This document shows, piece by piece, positions 15,128 to 22,914 of a stretch of 26,955 nucleotides of DNA (the stretch's first letter is position 1; every line of letters starts with the position of its first letter). The translations under genes were made by a program, and so were the position numbers. This DNA comes from CAZLLE01 sp964560425 (GTDB lineage: Bacteria > Campylobacterota > Campylobacteria > Campylobacterales > QNZT01): NCBI GenBank assembly GCA_964560425.1, contig CAZLLE010000001.1, forward strand, positions 1-26,955. The letters are read 5' to 3'. The notes under the pieces are model-generated. The model did no database searches and had not been told where the DNA came from. It worked only from the letters and a program-made list of their open reading frames with translations.

Positions 15128-17902
15128 TCAATTTATTTCTAGAACTTCTTTTACTTTGCACTCTTCTATTTTTGGGCTTTGCATAGGTTCACCAAGATAA
15201 AATCCTTGTGAATAGTCACAGCCCAATGCTTTGACTATATCATAAATTTTTCTATTGTGTACAAATTCAACAATAGTTTTACGGTTGAGTCTTTTTGAAA
15301 AGTCATTAATTGCTTTTACAATAATAAGTGCATTTTGATCTTTGTCTATATTTTTAATTAGTGAGCCATCTATCTTTAGATAGTTGGCATCTAGGCGTAA
15401 TATATGTTCAAAGTTTGAGTAACCACTTCCAAAATCATCAATTGCAATTTTTACTCCATAAGATTTAACATCTTTTATAAACTTTTCTACTTTTGTATAA
15501 TCTGTAATTTGTTCTGATTCTACAATCTCTAATACCACTCTTTGGGGATTAGGAAAGTTTTCAAGTCTATTTTTTAGAAATTTTATAGTTTTACTGTTGT
15601 TAATATCGTCAATAGATAAATTTATAGAAAACTCATAAGGTAAATTTCTAAAAGTTGCAAAACTTTTATTAATCATAATATGTGTAATCTGTTCATAAAG
15701 ATTAACCTGCTTTGCAATATCCAAAAAGAAGAAGGGTGATATTACCTCTTTATCTCTTTTTATAAGTCTTACTAAAGCTTCATATTTTTCAATTTTTTCT
15801 GTTTTATTATTGATAATTGGCTGATAATATGGGATGATACGATCTTCATTGATAGCTGATCTAATCTCTTGAATCCACTCCATGTTTTTTGAGTAGTTAT
15901 TCTCTTGTTGCATTGATTGATCAAAGATAGTAAATTTTTTATTTGCTTTTTTTGCCTGTTTTAGTGCAATGTCGGCATGTGTTAAAAGATTTTTATGTTC
16001 ATTTTTATGATTAAATGCAATACCAGCTGTCATTGATATTGTAATTTGATTTTGGTTCTCATCTTCTATTGTATTTGACTCTATAAATTCGAGTATTTGT
16101 GTAATAAAACTAATAAAATACTCCTCTTTCGTACTATTCTTTTCACTTAAAATTGCAAATTGATCTGCATGTAATTTGTAAAGTTTAGCACCATTATTTT
16201 GTGTAATACGATCAAGCCATGATGAGAGTGTAATAAGTACTTGATCTCCTGTTTTTGATCCAAAAAAATCGTTGAGTTTTCCAAAAGAGTTTATATTTAA
16301 AAATATGAGAACTGGATTATGGAAGAGTTTTATATCTTTGACCATTCTATTTCTATTATATAGTTTTGTTAAATAATCAGTCTCTTGTTTTTTTAGTAAC
16401 TCTTTACTCTCCTCTAATTCTGTAATATCATGTCTTACAGCAATATACTCTTTAATATTTCCATTGGCATCTAACATAGGTATGATAGTTGCATTTACAA
16501 TATAAGTTGTGCCATCTTTTCTCTTATTTGGAACAATACCTTGCCAAACCTCTTTTGCCTTGATGGTTTTCCATAGTTCTTTAAAAATCTCTCGTGGTAC
16601 ATCAGGATGACGAATTATGTTGTGAGGTTTTCCTAGTAGTTCACTCTTCTTATATCCAGATATATCACAAAATTTTTGGTTTGCATATGTTATAAAACCA
16701 TGTATATCTGTTTTTGAAACAATACTACTCTCATCAATTGCAATTTTGTAACCATCTAAAAAAGCAGTATTTTCTCTTATACTCTCAGCCATTTGGTTAA
16801 AAGTTATAAATGCGTCATTTAGCTCATCTTCTGTATCTGTGATAAGTGTTGTCTGTAAGTGTCCTTTTGTAATCTCCATTGATGCATAGTTTAGTTGTTT
16901 TAAGCTTCTAATTACAGAATAATAGAACGCACCAATTATGTAGAACATAAAAAATAGCAATAAGGAGATAAGAACAAATGAGTAATTAGCTTTGTTTGTA
17001 AGTGATTGTTGTTGCTCTTTTATCAATGATTTATATATTTTAAGGAGATTTTCTCTTATTTTATATTTATTTTGAATAATATTTGAGGCATAAGTAAAAA
17101 ACTCTTTAGAGCTTATTGCAAATTTTGAATTTGTAATAAAGTTTTCGTTAAGTATGTTTAAAAATTGATTTAATTCAAGTGTATCTTGTATATATAAATT
17201 TTCTTGTTCGTAATATATTTTATTAAGATATTGAGATGTTGAGATAGCATCATGATTTGCTTTGATGAGAGTATATAGATGTAGTAAATCTGTCTTTTCT
17301 TGGTCTGTAATCTCTTTTTTTGACAAAATTCTACTACCAATACCTCTTGTTTGTGCAAGGTGTTCGCTAAGCCATAATAATTTGTTATGTAATATATCTG
17401 ATATATAGTGAAGTTGTATTGTTTGATATTGTTGACTACCTGTGTGCATATTAGAATCTACCAAATTTATAAGTAATTTAATAGTTTGTGAATATTTATC
17501 AAAAGATTTTTTATCTCTATTTTTTATCTCTATCCAGCTCTCATGACTCTTTTTAAATAGAGGGTTTTGTCTCAAAAATGGACTCTCTACCTCTGAAAAA
17601 AGTATATTTATCTCCTCTTCTAGTTTATTAATTCTATCTTTAAATATATTTTGTGTATTGACATGTTTTTGATTAAGTCCTCTATATTCTGCAATTTTTT
17701 TGATTAGTAAAACTAAGTTTTTATTTGAGTCTAGTGATTGAAGTTGTTGATTTAGATTATTTTTTTGTTTATATATTGTATCAATATGATAAAAAAATTG
17801 TATACCAATAGGAATAAAAAATAGTAATGCCATAAAAGTTATTTTTTTCTTATATCTCATTTTATTTATTATTTTGATAGCAGGTGAAAATAACTCAATC
17901 AA
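15128..17902 (-). CDS. membrane sensor, NIT-like/HAMP-PAS-degenerate GGDEF-EAL, cyclic-di-GMP phosphodiesterase
   Basis: 924 residues. TM1 at about 21-37, a large periplasmic helical domain (about 40-305) with two 'YRGL/TRGIGS' patches (73-76, 185-190) reminiscent of nitrate/nitrite-sensing NIT domains, TM2 about 307-330, HAMP about 330-382, and an Aer-like PAS (about 390-495; 'HNIIRHPDVPREIFKELWKT'). The GGDEF domain (about 508-660) is degenerate: the signature position reads HADQF (578-582), so it should not make cyclic-di-GMP. The EAL domain (about 680-915) keeps its key residues: EAL 708-710, Asn761, Glu792, Asp822-Asp823 in 'IDDFGSGYS', Lys843, Glu879 and Gln899. It should therefore hydrolyse cyclic-di-GMP. 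The start is TTG with GAGGAA upstream. It follows an unknown gene by 12 bases. The sensed ligand is inferred only. Confidence 0.9.
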   Translation of the reverse strand: MIELFSPAIKIINKMRYKKKITFMALLFFIPIGIQFFYHIDTIYKQKNNLNQQLQSLDSNKNLVLLIKKIAEYRGLNQKHVNTQNIFKDRINKLEEEINILFSEVESPFLRQNPLFKKSHESWIEIKNRDKKSFDKYSQTIKLLINLVDSNMHTGSQQYQTIQLHYISDILHNKLLWLSEHLAQTRGIGSRILSKKEITDQEKTDLLHLYTLIKANHDAISTSQYLNKIYYEQENLYIQDTLELNQFLNILNENFITNSKFAISSKEFFTYASNIIQNKYKIRENLLKIYKSLIKEQQQSLTNKANYSFVLISLLLFFMFYIIGAFYYSVIRSLKQLNYASMEITKGHLQTTLITDTEDELNDAFITFNQMAESIRENTAFLDGYKIAIDESSIVSKTDIHGFITYANQKFCDISGYKKSELLGKPHNIIRHPDVPREIFKELWKTIKAKEVWQGIVPNKRKDGTTYIVNATIIPMLDANGNIKEYIAVRHDITELEESKELLKKQETDYLTKLYNRNRMVKDIKLFHNPVLIFLNINSFGKLNDFFGSKTGDQVLITLSSWLDRITQNNGAKLYKLHADQFAILSEKNSTKEEYFISFITQILEFIESNTIEDENQNQITISMTAGIAFNHKNEHKNLLTHADIALKQAKKANKKFTIFDQSMQQENNYSKNMEWIQEIRSAINEDRIIPYYQPIINNKTEKIEKYEALVRLIKRDKEVISPFFFLDIAKQVNLYEQITHIMINKSFATFRNLPYEFSINLSIDDINNSKTIKFLKNRLENFPNPQRVVLEIVESEQITDYTKVEKFIKDVKSYGVKIAIDDFGSGYSNFEHILRLDANYLKIDGSLIKNIDKDQNALIIVKAINDFSKRLNRKTIVEFVHNRKIYDIVKALGCDYSQGFYLGEPMQSPKIEECKVKEVLEIN

Positions 17903-17914
17903 AAGGATTCCTCT

Positions 17915-18601
17915 TTATATATATGTGTGGTATTTACTCTTTAAATCGTCATTATTTTTATAATCTTTATATTTGTAGTTACTATCATGAACTATTTTGA
18001 TATTATCTCGTCTAATAGATTTGCTTTGATAAAAGAGAATCTCTTTTTTTGAATGGGTTACCTCTATATGTAGCTGATTATTTAGTATATTTTTATATTC
18101 CCAAAATAGATCTGTTTTTTTATTGGAGGTAATTTTTAATGGTGATACTTTTTTAAACATAGAGTAAGAGTTCCCAAAACTATCTTCTGTATAATAGTCT
18201 TGATAATCTTTGTATGAATACTCCTCTTTGTGAATTAAATATTTAAAATATTCCTCTTTTTGTATAGAATTTTGAATTATTTGATATTTATTATCTATTT
18301 TTTGATCTTTTATATTTTTATAAATTATAGTTTCACTACCCAAACTCGATAGTAGGGCTAAATTAAAATTAACTTTCTCAATTAGGTTATAGAGTGATAT
18401 TGTAATGCTATTTTCTTGATCTTTTTTCACCTCTAAAATAGCCTTTTTATAATTTATTTCTGATTGTAGATCATATCTGAGGCTATATTGATATCCCTCT
18501 ACCTCTACATCTTTAATACAAAGGCATCTATATAGTGAATTAGACTTTTTATCTTTAATTTTTAAAAACATATTTTCTCGTAGAGATAGTAGATTGTTCA
18601 T
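17915..18601 (-). CDS. unknown 228-aa protein upstream of EAL sensor
   Basis: No family recognised. The protein is hydrophilic, extremely rich in Lys, Tyr, Ile, Asn and Ser, and without signal peptide, membrane segment or obvious motif. A Tyr/Asp/Lys-rich stretch lies in the middle (about 123-150, 'EEYSYKDYQDYYTEDSFGNS') and again at the C-terminus ('NYKYKDYKNNDD'). The ATG at 18601 has AAAAGG upstream. Its stop precedes the TTG start of the phosphodiesterase by 12 bases, so the two are probably transcribed together, which suggests a partner, effector or regulator in cyclic-di-GMP signalling. That is guilt by association only. The unusual composition could also mark a fast-evolving or acquired gene. 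Confidence 0.65.
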   Translation of the reverse strand: MNNLLSLRENMFLKIKDKKSNSLYRCLCIKDVEVEGYQYSLRYDLQSEINYKKAILEVKKDQENSITISLYNLIEKVNFNLALLSSLGSETIIYKNIKDQKIDNKYQIIQNSIQKEEYFKYLIHKEEYSYKDYQDYYTEDSFGNSYSMFKKVSPLKITSNKKTDLFWEYKNILNNQLHIEVTHSKKEILFYQSKSIRRDNIKIVHDSNYKYKDYKNNDDLKSKYHTYI

Positions 18602-18641
18602 TTATATTTAACCTTTTCTTCTTTTAAGCTTTTAAAAAACA

Positions 18642-18647
18642 ATTATC
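18642..18647 (-). promoter_or_regulatory. possible -10 box of the unknown gene-EAL operon
   Basis: GATAAT on the minus strand; the start would be near 18635, about 34 bases before the ATG at 18601. A weak call from position and similarity alone. Confidence 0.25.
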
Positions 18648-18709
18648 GTCTTAAATATATAATTTTTTAATGATTTGATATTAAAGTTCTACTCTACTCT
18701 AAAATTTTT

Positions 18710-18722
18710 ACCAAACTTTGGT
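18710..18722 (+). promoter_or_regulatory. inverted repeat upstream of leuD -10 (candidate operator)
   Basis: ACCAAA-C-TTTGGT, a perfect dyad ending 8 bases before the extended -10 box of leuD, in the place of a -35 region. A regulator bound here would block or replace polymerase contact. Confidence 0.4.
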
Positions 18723-18730
18723 GATGTTTT

Positions 18731-18739
18731 TGATAGAAT
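18731..18739 (+). promoter_or_regulatory. extended -10 promoter of leuD operon
   Basis: TG-A-TAGAAT, with the expected start near 18746 and a short leader of about 25 bases containing AAAGG before the ATG at 18771. No room for an attenuator. Confidence 0.5.
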
Positions 18740-18770
18740 GGTTTGAAATGTAATACAAAAAGGTTTGTAA

Positions 18771-19271
18771 ATGAATGTAATAACCGCAAAGGTATGGAAA
18801 TTTGGTGACAATATTGATACAGATTTAATTATCGCCGCACGATATTTAAATACTTCTGACCCAAAAGAGTTGGCTTCACATGTTATGGAGGATGCTGATC
18901 CTGATTTTGTAAAAAATCTTAGTAGAGGTGATGTAATTGTTGCAGGAGAGAATTTTGGTTGTGGTAGCAGCAGGGAACATGCACCTATTGCACTCAAAGA
19001 GGCGGGTGTTTCAGCTGTAGTTGCAAAAAGTTTTGCAAGAATTTTTTATCGAAATGCATTTAATATGGGATTACCTATATTTACACTCTCAGAGGTAGAT
19101 CAAATTAGTGAAGGTTCACAAATTAAAATTGATTCAGAAAATGGAAAAATAGTTAATTTAGATACAAACACTACATTTGAATTTACTCCAATTCCTCCTT
19201 TTATGCAGGAGTTGGTTAGTTGTGGTGGTTTAATCAATTATGCAAAAGCTGAAATAGGAACCCCGTCATGA
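18771..19271 (+). CDS. leuD: 3-isopropylmalate dehydratase, small subunit
   Basis: 166 residues, the short LeuD type. It is the swivel domain that, with the iron-sulfur subunit LeuC, isomerises 2-isopropylmalate to 3-isopropylmalate in leucine synthesis. Seen: 'VWKFGDNIDTDLIIAARYL' near the N-terminus (about 6-24), 'GDVIVAGENFGCGSSREHAP' (about 54-73), the substrate-contacting swivel loop, and 'SAVVAKSFARIFYRNAFNMGLPI'. No leuC lies in this window; the large subunit must be encoded elsewhere. The gene starts a five-gene run with 4-base overlaps, beginning with leuB. Confidence 0.95.
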   Translation: MNVITAKVWKFGDNIDTDLIIAARYLNTSDPKELASHVMEDADPDFVKNLSRGDVIVAGENFGCGSSREHAPIALKEAGVSAVVAKSFARIFYRNAFNMGLPIFTLSEVDQISEGSQIKIDSENGKIVNLDTNTTFEFTPIPPFMQELVSCGGLINYAKAEIGTPS

Positions 19272-20344
19272 GTAAAAGATACAATATAGCAATTATTAAA
19301 GGCGATGGTATAGGTCCTGAAATTATTGATGAAGCGATTAAAGTTTTAGACTCTGTTTCTGCTAAAGAGGATTTTGAACTATCCTATCATGAATATCTTA
19401 TGGGTGGTATTGCCTATGATGTTACGGGAGATCCTCTTCCTAATGATACAATTTTGGGATGTAAAAGTGCAGATGCTGTTCTCTTTGGTGCTATTGGTGG
19501 AGAGAAGTGGGATAAATTACCTCGTGATAAAAGACCAGAGAGTGGACTATTGAAACTAAGAGCTGAACTTGATCTGTTTGCAAACTATAGACCCGTAAAA
19601 GTTTATAAAGAGTTGGTAGATGCTAGTACACTAAAGAGTGAAGTTGTCTCTGGTGTAGATCTTCTGGTTTTGCGTGAATTGACTGGTGGTATCTATTTTG
19701 GTCAACCAAGAGAGAAGAGTGAGGATCGTGCCTTTAACACTATGGTTTATTCAAAAAATGAGATTGAAAGAATTGCAAGAATTGGTTTTGATGCAGCAAT
19801 GAAAAGAGGGAAAAAACTCTGTTCTGTAGATAAAGCAAATGTTTTGGAAGTTAGTCAACTATGGAGAGATACAGTAGAAGAGATTGCAAAAGATTATCCT
19901 GAAGTTAAACTCTCGCACATGTATGTAGATAATGCAGCTATGCAGTTAGTTCGTGATCCAAAACAGTTTGATGTTATTTTGACTGGAAATATTTTCGGTG
20001 ATATTTTGAGTGATGAAGCAAGTATGATTAGCGGCTCAATTGGTCTATTACCTTCGGCTTCTATTGGTGGAAGTGTTGGATTGTTTGAGCCAATTCATGG
20101 CTCTGCTCCAGATATTACAGGACAGGGTATTGCAAATCCAATTGCAACAATTGCAAGTGCATCAATGATGCTTCGTTTTGCTCTTGGTGAAGAGGTCGCT
20201 GCCAATAAAATTGATAAAGCAATTGAATCTGTACTAAAAGATGGGTATAGAACACAAGATATCTCTCTATATGGAGCTAAAGAGGTCTGTTCTACAGATG
20301 ATATTGGTTCTATAATTGCGGATGTGGTGTCTAAAATATCATGA
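19268..20344 (+). CDS. leuB: 3-isopropylmalate dehydrogenase
   Basis: 358 residues, normal length. It oxidises and decarboxylates 3-isopropylmalate with NAD, giving 4-methyl-2-oxopentanoate, the leucine precursor. Seen: 'IAIIKGDGIGPEIIDEAIKVL' near the N-terminus (positions 7-27 in two parts), 'GAIGGEKWD', the substrate arginines in 'RPESGLLKLRAELDLFANYRP' (about 90-110), 'ELTGGIYFGQPR', the metal-binding Asp set in 'YVDNAAMQLVRDPKQFDVILTGNIFGDILSDEAS', and the NAD-specific 'FEPIHGSAPDITGQGIANPIA'. The ATG overlaps the leuD stop by four bases (ATGA), and its own stop overlaps the next ATG in the same way. The product of IlvBH feeds the same pathway further upstream. Confidence 0.96.
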   Translation: MSKRYNIAIIKGDGIGPEIIDEAIKVLDSVSAKEDFELSYHEYLMGGIAYDVTGDPLPNDTILGCKSADAVLFGAIGGEKWDKLPRDKRPESGLLKLRAELDLFANYRPVKVYKELVDASTLKSEVVSGVDLLVLRELTGGIYFGQPREKSEDRAFNTMVYSKNEIERIARIGFDAAMKRGKKLCSVDKANVLEVSQLWRDTVEEIAKDYPEVKLSHMYVDNAAMQLVRDPKQFDVILTGNIFGDILSDEASMISGSIGLLPSASIGGSVGLFEPIHGSAPDITGQGIANPIATIASASMMLRFALGEEVAANKIDKAIESVLKDGYRTQDISLYGAKEVCSTDDIGSIIADVVSKIS

Positions 20345-20589
20345 AAACTTTAACGCTTGCAAAAATTTATGAGTCTCAAGGATATATCAAAGATGCTTTG
20401 ACTATTTATGAAGATATCCTTGGAGAAGATCCACGAAATGCAGAGGCACTAGAAGCGGTTTTTAGACTGAGAAAAAATAGATCAAGCTTTGTAGGTGTTA
20501 ATAAAAAATTGAAAAGATATTTTGTAAAAATGCATAAAAAAGAGCATTTTGATAAATTTGAGAGGTGGTTAGCAGTATCATGGAGTTAA
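20341..20589 (+). CDS. small TPR-like protein
   Basis: 82 residues with a single TPR-like helix pair at the start ('LTLAKIYESQGYIKDALTIYEDILGEDPRNAEALEAVFRLRK', split over about 4-45), followed by a basic tail rich in Lys, Arg and Phe. There is no signal or membrane segment. It starts by a 4-base overlap with the leuB stop (ATGA) and its end overlaps the next start by ten bases, so it is fixed inside the operon. One TPR motif is too few for a solenoid; it may dimerise or bind the CiaD-like protein encoded next. I do not know a function. Confidence 0.7.
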   Translation: MKTLTLAKIYESQGYIKDALTIYEDILGEDPRNAEALEAVFRLRKNRSSFVGVNKKLKRYFVKMHKKEHFDKFERWLAVSWS

Positions 20590-20888
20590 AAGATTTGGTT
20601 TTATCAACACTTGCAGAATTAGATGAAAAGGTTGTTTCTAGTGATATTTCTACAGAAAATGAACTAAAACAAGATGGTGAAGTTGGAACTAAAAAGAGTC
20701 TAAAAATAGTTGCACCCTCTAGTGATGAGGTAAAATTTTTATCTCACATGAGAGAGCGATTGCTAGTACTTTTTGAAGGACTTTCCGAATTAGATGATGA
20801 TATGTTAGAGTCTAAATTAAATCTTACTCTCAAATATTTGGAGTATTCACTAGCTCATATAGATGATCGTATAGAAAAATCTTCATGA
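20580..20888 (+). CDS. CiaD-like protein
   Basis: 102 residues from the ATG at 20580; a GTG at 20565 would add five residues (MVSSI) and is less likely. The ending, 'FLSHMRERLLVLFEGLSELDDDMLESKLNLTLKYLEYSLAHIDDRIE' (about 53-98, split), matches from memory the conserved C-terminal part of CiaD-like proteins of Campylobacterota, and CiaD of Campylobacter jejuni is likewise near purU. CiaD there is a secreted invasion effector, but the broad occurrence of the family suggests a basic cellular role. The N-terminal part is acidic and disordered-looking ('SSDISTENELKQDGEVGT'). It overlaps purU by four bases. The family call is by recall and position; a search with the CiaD-like HMM would settle it. 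Confidence 0.6.
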   Translation: MELKDLVLSTLAELDEKVVSSDISTENELKQDGEVGTKKSLKIVAPSSDEVKFLSHMRERLLVLFEGLSELDDDMLESKLNLTLKYLEYSLAHIDDRIEKSS

Positions 20889-21718
20889 GTGTATATGTTC
20901 TAAAGGTTGATTGTACGGATGAAAAGGGAATTATTTTTCATATCTCTCAAACACTTTTTAGTCATGGCTTGAATATTGAAAAAAATAGTGAATTTGTAGA
21001 TCAAGAGTTTAATAGATTTTTCTTTCGTGCTTTGATTCGTGGTGATTTGGATATAGCTTCTCTAAAGGAAGAACTTATTGAAAAGCTTCCTAATGATGTT
21101 AATATCTCCCTTCATGTGAAACGAGCAAAAAATGTTGTTTTAATGGCAACAAAAGAGTCACATTGTTTGGGTGATATTTTACTTCGTTATGAGAGTGGAG
21201 AGCTTAATGCCAATATTCAAGCTGTAATATCAAATCATAATAGCTTAAGAGATTTAAGCGAAAAGTTTAATATTCCATACTTTCATGTCTCTGCTGAAAA
21301 TCTTAGTAGAGAAGATCATGAGAAGAAAATTTTAACACTTCTTGAAGAGTTTAATCCAGATTTGATTGTACTTGCCAAATATATGCGTATTCTTACAAGC
21401 AATTTTGTTGTCCCCTATAGTGGTAAAATTATCAATATTCATCACTCTTTTTTGCCCGCTTTTATAGGAGCAAATCCATATAAACAAGCATATGAGAGAG
21501 GTGTTAAGATTATTGGTGCAACTGCTCATTTTGTAAATAACGATTTAGATGAAGGTCCAATTATCTCTCAAGATGTCGTCTCTATCAATCATGAATATAG
21601 TTGGAGAGATATGCAAAAAGCAGGTCGAAATGTTGAAAAGATTGTATTATCAAAAGCAATTGATTTAGCCTTTGATGATCGTATTTTTGTCTATCATAAT
21701 AAAACAATTATTTTTTAG
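20885..21718 (+). CDS. purU: formyltetrahydrofolate deformylase
   Basis: 277 residues, normal length. It hydrolyses 10-formyltetrahydrofolate to formate and tetrahydrofolate, balancing one-carbon units for purine, glycine and methionine synthesis. An N-terminal ACT domain (about 4-75, 'LKVDCTDEKGIIFHISQTLF') is followed by the formyltransferase-type catalytic domain (about 84-277). Seen: 'LAKYMRILTSNFV' (163-175), 'INIHHSFLPAFIGANPYKQA' (183-202) with the catalytic His, 'RGVKIIGATAHFV' and 'NDLDEGPIISQDV' with catalytic Asp222. It is the last gene of the leuD operon, starting by 4-base overlap (ATGA). The 129-base gap after it contains a weak hairpin (TGCTT-TAT-AAGCA, 21752-21764). Confidence 0.95.
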   Translation: MSVYVLKVDCTDEKGIIFHISQTLFSHGLNIEKNSEFVDQEFNRFFFRALIRGDLDIASLKEELIEKLPNDVNISLHVKRAKNVVLMATKESHCLGDILLRYESGELNANIQAVISNHNSLRDLSEKFNIPYFHVSAENLSREDHEKKILTLLEEFNPDLIVLAKYMRILTSNFVVPYSGKIINIHHSFLPAFIGANPYKQAYERGVKIIGATAHFVNNDLDEGPIISQDVVSINHEYSWRDMQKAGRNVEKIVLSKAIDLAFDDRIFVYHNKTIIF

Positions 21719-21770
21719 TTCCAAAAAGTTACTTCTATAAAATAACTTATATGCTTTATAAGCAAAAATC

Positions 21771-21788
21771 AGTAAAATTAAATTTACT
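21771..21788 (+). promoter_or_regulatory. dyad upstream of the cysteine synthase-like promoter
   Basis: AGTAAAATTAAATTTACT pairs 6 + 2 bases on each side with one mismatch pair. It ends 12 bases before the extended -10 box at 21801, a typical position for an activator or repressor. A/T-rich, so chance is not excluded. Confidence 0.3.
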
Positions 21789-21800
21789 TTAAAATTCATG

Positions 21801-21809
21801 TGTAATAAT
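21801..21809 (+). promoter_or_regulatory. extended -10 promoter of cysteine synthase-like gene
   Basis: TG-T-AATAAT, with start near 21816, about 32 bases before the ATG at 21848. The first -10 base departs from consensus. Confidence 0.4.
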
Positions 21810-21847
21810 GTCTTTTATAGAAAATAAAAGTTTTAGGAACATACATC

Positions 21848-22864
21848 ATGGGAGCAATACTAATGCGAGATAGAAATATTCAAGAGATATATAAATTATC
21901 TAGTCTTATTGGTAATACACCTCTACTTGCAATAGAGTTTATTTACAAAAATGAAAAAAGAGTAATATACGCAAAAAGTGAAAGTCGTAATCTTACTGGC
22001 AGTGTAAAAGATAGAATGGTTTTTAATATTATTGAGAGAGCATATTTTACAGGTAGATTAAAAAAAGATGACCATATCATAGAGGCTACAAGTGGAAATA
22101 CAGGAATAGCTGTAGCTGCTATTGGTAGTGCTTTAGGACACCCTGTAACGATTTTTATGCCAGATTGGCTTAGTAGTGAGAGGATTAATCTTATTAAGAG
22201 TTTTGGTGCAAATATTGTACTTGTTAGTAAAGAAGAGGGTGGTTTTTTGGGAAGTATCAAAAGAGCCAAGGAGCTTGCAGATAAGACTCCTAACTCTTTT
22301 TTGACAGATCAATTTTCAAATGAAGATAATGTTTGGGCTCATTTCAAGAGTACAGGACCAGAGATATATAGGCAGTGTCCAAATATTGATGCCTTTGTTG
22401 CAGGAGTAGGAACAGGAGGTGTTGTCATGGGTGTTGGTAAATTTTTGAGAGAAAAAAATCCAAATGTTAAACTCTATCCACTAGAGCCATCAAGTTCTCC
22501 TACTCTCTCTACGGGACACAAAGTGGGTACTCATCGTATTGAAGGAATTTCAGATGAATTTATTCCATCTATTTTAGATTTAGATTTTTTAGATGAAGTT
22601 ATTGATGTTGATGATGGAGATTCTATTTTGATGACACAAAAACTTGGAAATTCATTAGGTTTGGGTGTTGGTATATCCTCTGGAGCAAATTTTTTGGGAG
22701 CTATCAAAGCTCAAAATAGATTGGGTTCACAAAGTACGGTTGTTACTGTATTTACAGATGATAATAAAAAGTATATTAGTACAGATCTTTTCAAAAATGA
22801 GCCAAGTCAACAAAATTTTATTTCAAAAGATGTTACACTTTGTGCAATTAGGTCTATTATTTAA
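21848..22864 (+). CDS. PLP-dependent cysteine synthase-like enzyme
   Basis: 338 residues of the beta-family (fold II) PLP enzymes: SLIGNTPLL (19-27), PLP lysine Lys54 in GSVKDRM, phosphate loop TSGNTG (81-86), 'GVGTGGVVMGVGKFL' and 'GISSGANFLGA'. It likely replaces the leaving group of an activated serine with sulfide, or carries out a related beta-replacement. Differences from typical CysK: NLTGSVKDR instead of NPGGSVKDR, 'RIEGISDEFIPSIL' for the usual GIG.GFIP, and VFTDDNKKYIST near the end instead of the usual F..GERYLST. It is also a little longer at the N-terminus. These changes leave a different beta-replacement reaction open. Two starts are possible: ATG 21848 (AGGA nine bases before) and ATG 21863 (GGGAG eight bases before). 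It stands alone with its own promoter. Confidence 0.85.
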   Translation: MGAILMRDRNIQEIYKLSSLIGNTPLLAIEFIYKNEKRVIYAKSESRNLTGSVKDRMVFNIIERAYFTGRLKKDDHIIEATSGNTGIAVAAIGSALGHPVTIFMPDWLSSERINLIKSFGANIVLVSKEEGGFLGSIKRAKELADKTPNSFLTDQFSNEDNVWAHFKSTGPEIYRQCPNIDAFVAGVGTGGVVMGVGKFLREKNPNVKLYPLEPSSSPTLSTGHKVGTHRIEGISDEFIPSILDLDFLDEVIDVDDGDSILMTQKLGNSLGLGVGISSGANFLGAIKAQNRLGSQSTVVTVFTDDNKKYISTDLFKNEPSQQNFISKDVTLCAIRSII

Positions 22865-22874
22865 ATAGATTTTT

Positions 22875-22883
22875 TGATAAAAT
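22875..22883 (+). promoter_or_regulatory. extended -10 promoter of trmL-carbonic anhydrase pair
   Basis: TG-A-TAAAAT, start near 22890, 25 bases before the TTG at 22915. A small dyad GATAAA/TTTATC (22876-22881 and 22888-22893) starts inside the -10 box. Confidence 0.5.
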
Positions 22884-22914
22884 ATAATTTATCTTTTGCT
22901 TTAAAAGGAACAAC

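Noticed and set aside
21943..22269. 108-codon minus-strand frame inside the cysteine synthase-like gene
   Set aside because: Antisense shadow of a strongly conserved enzyme with no own signals.
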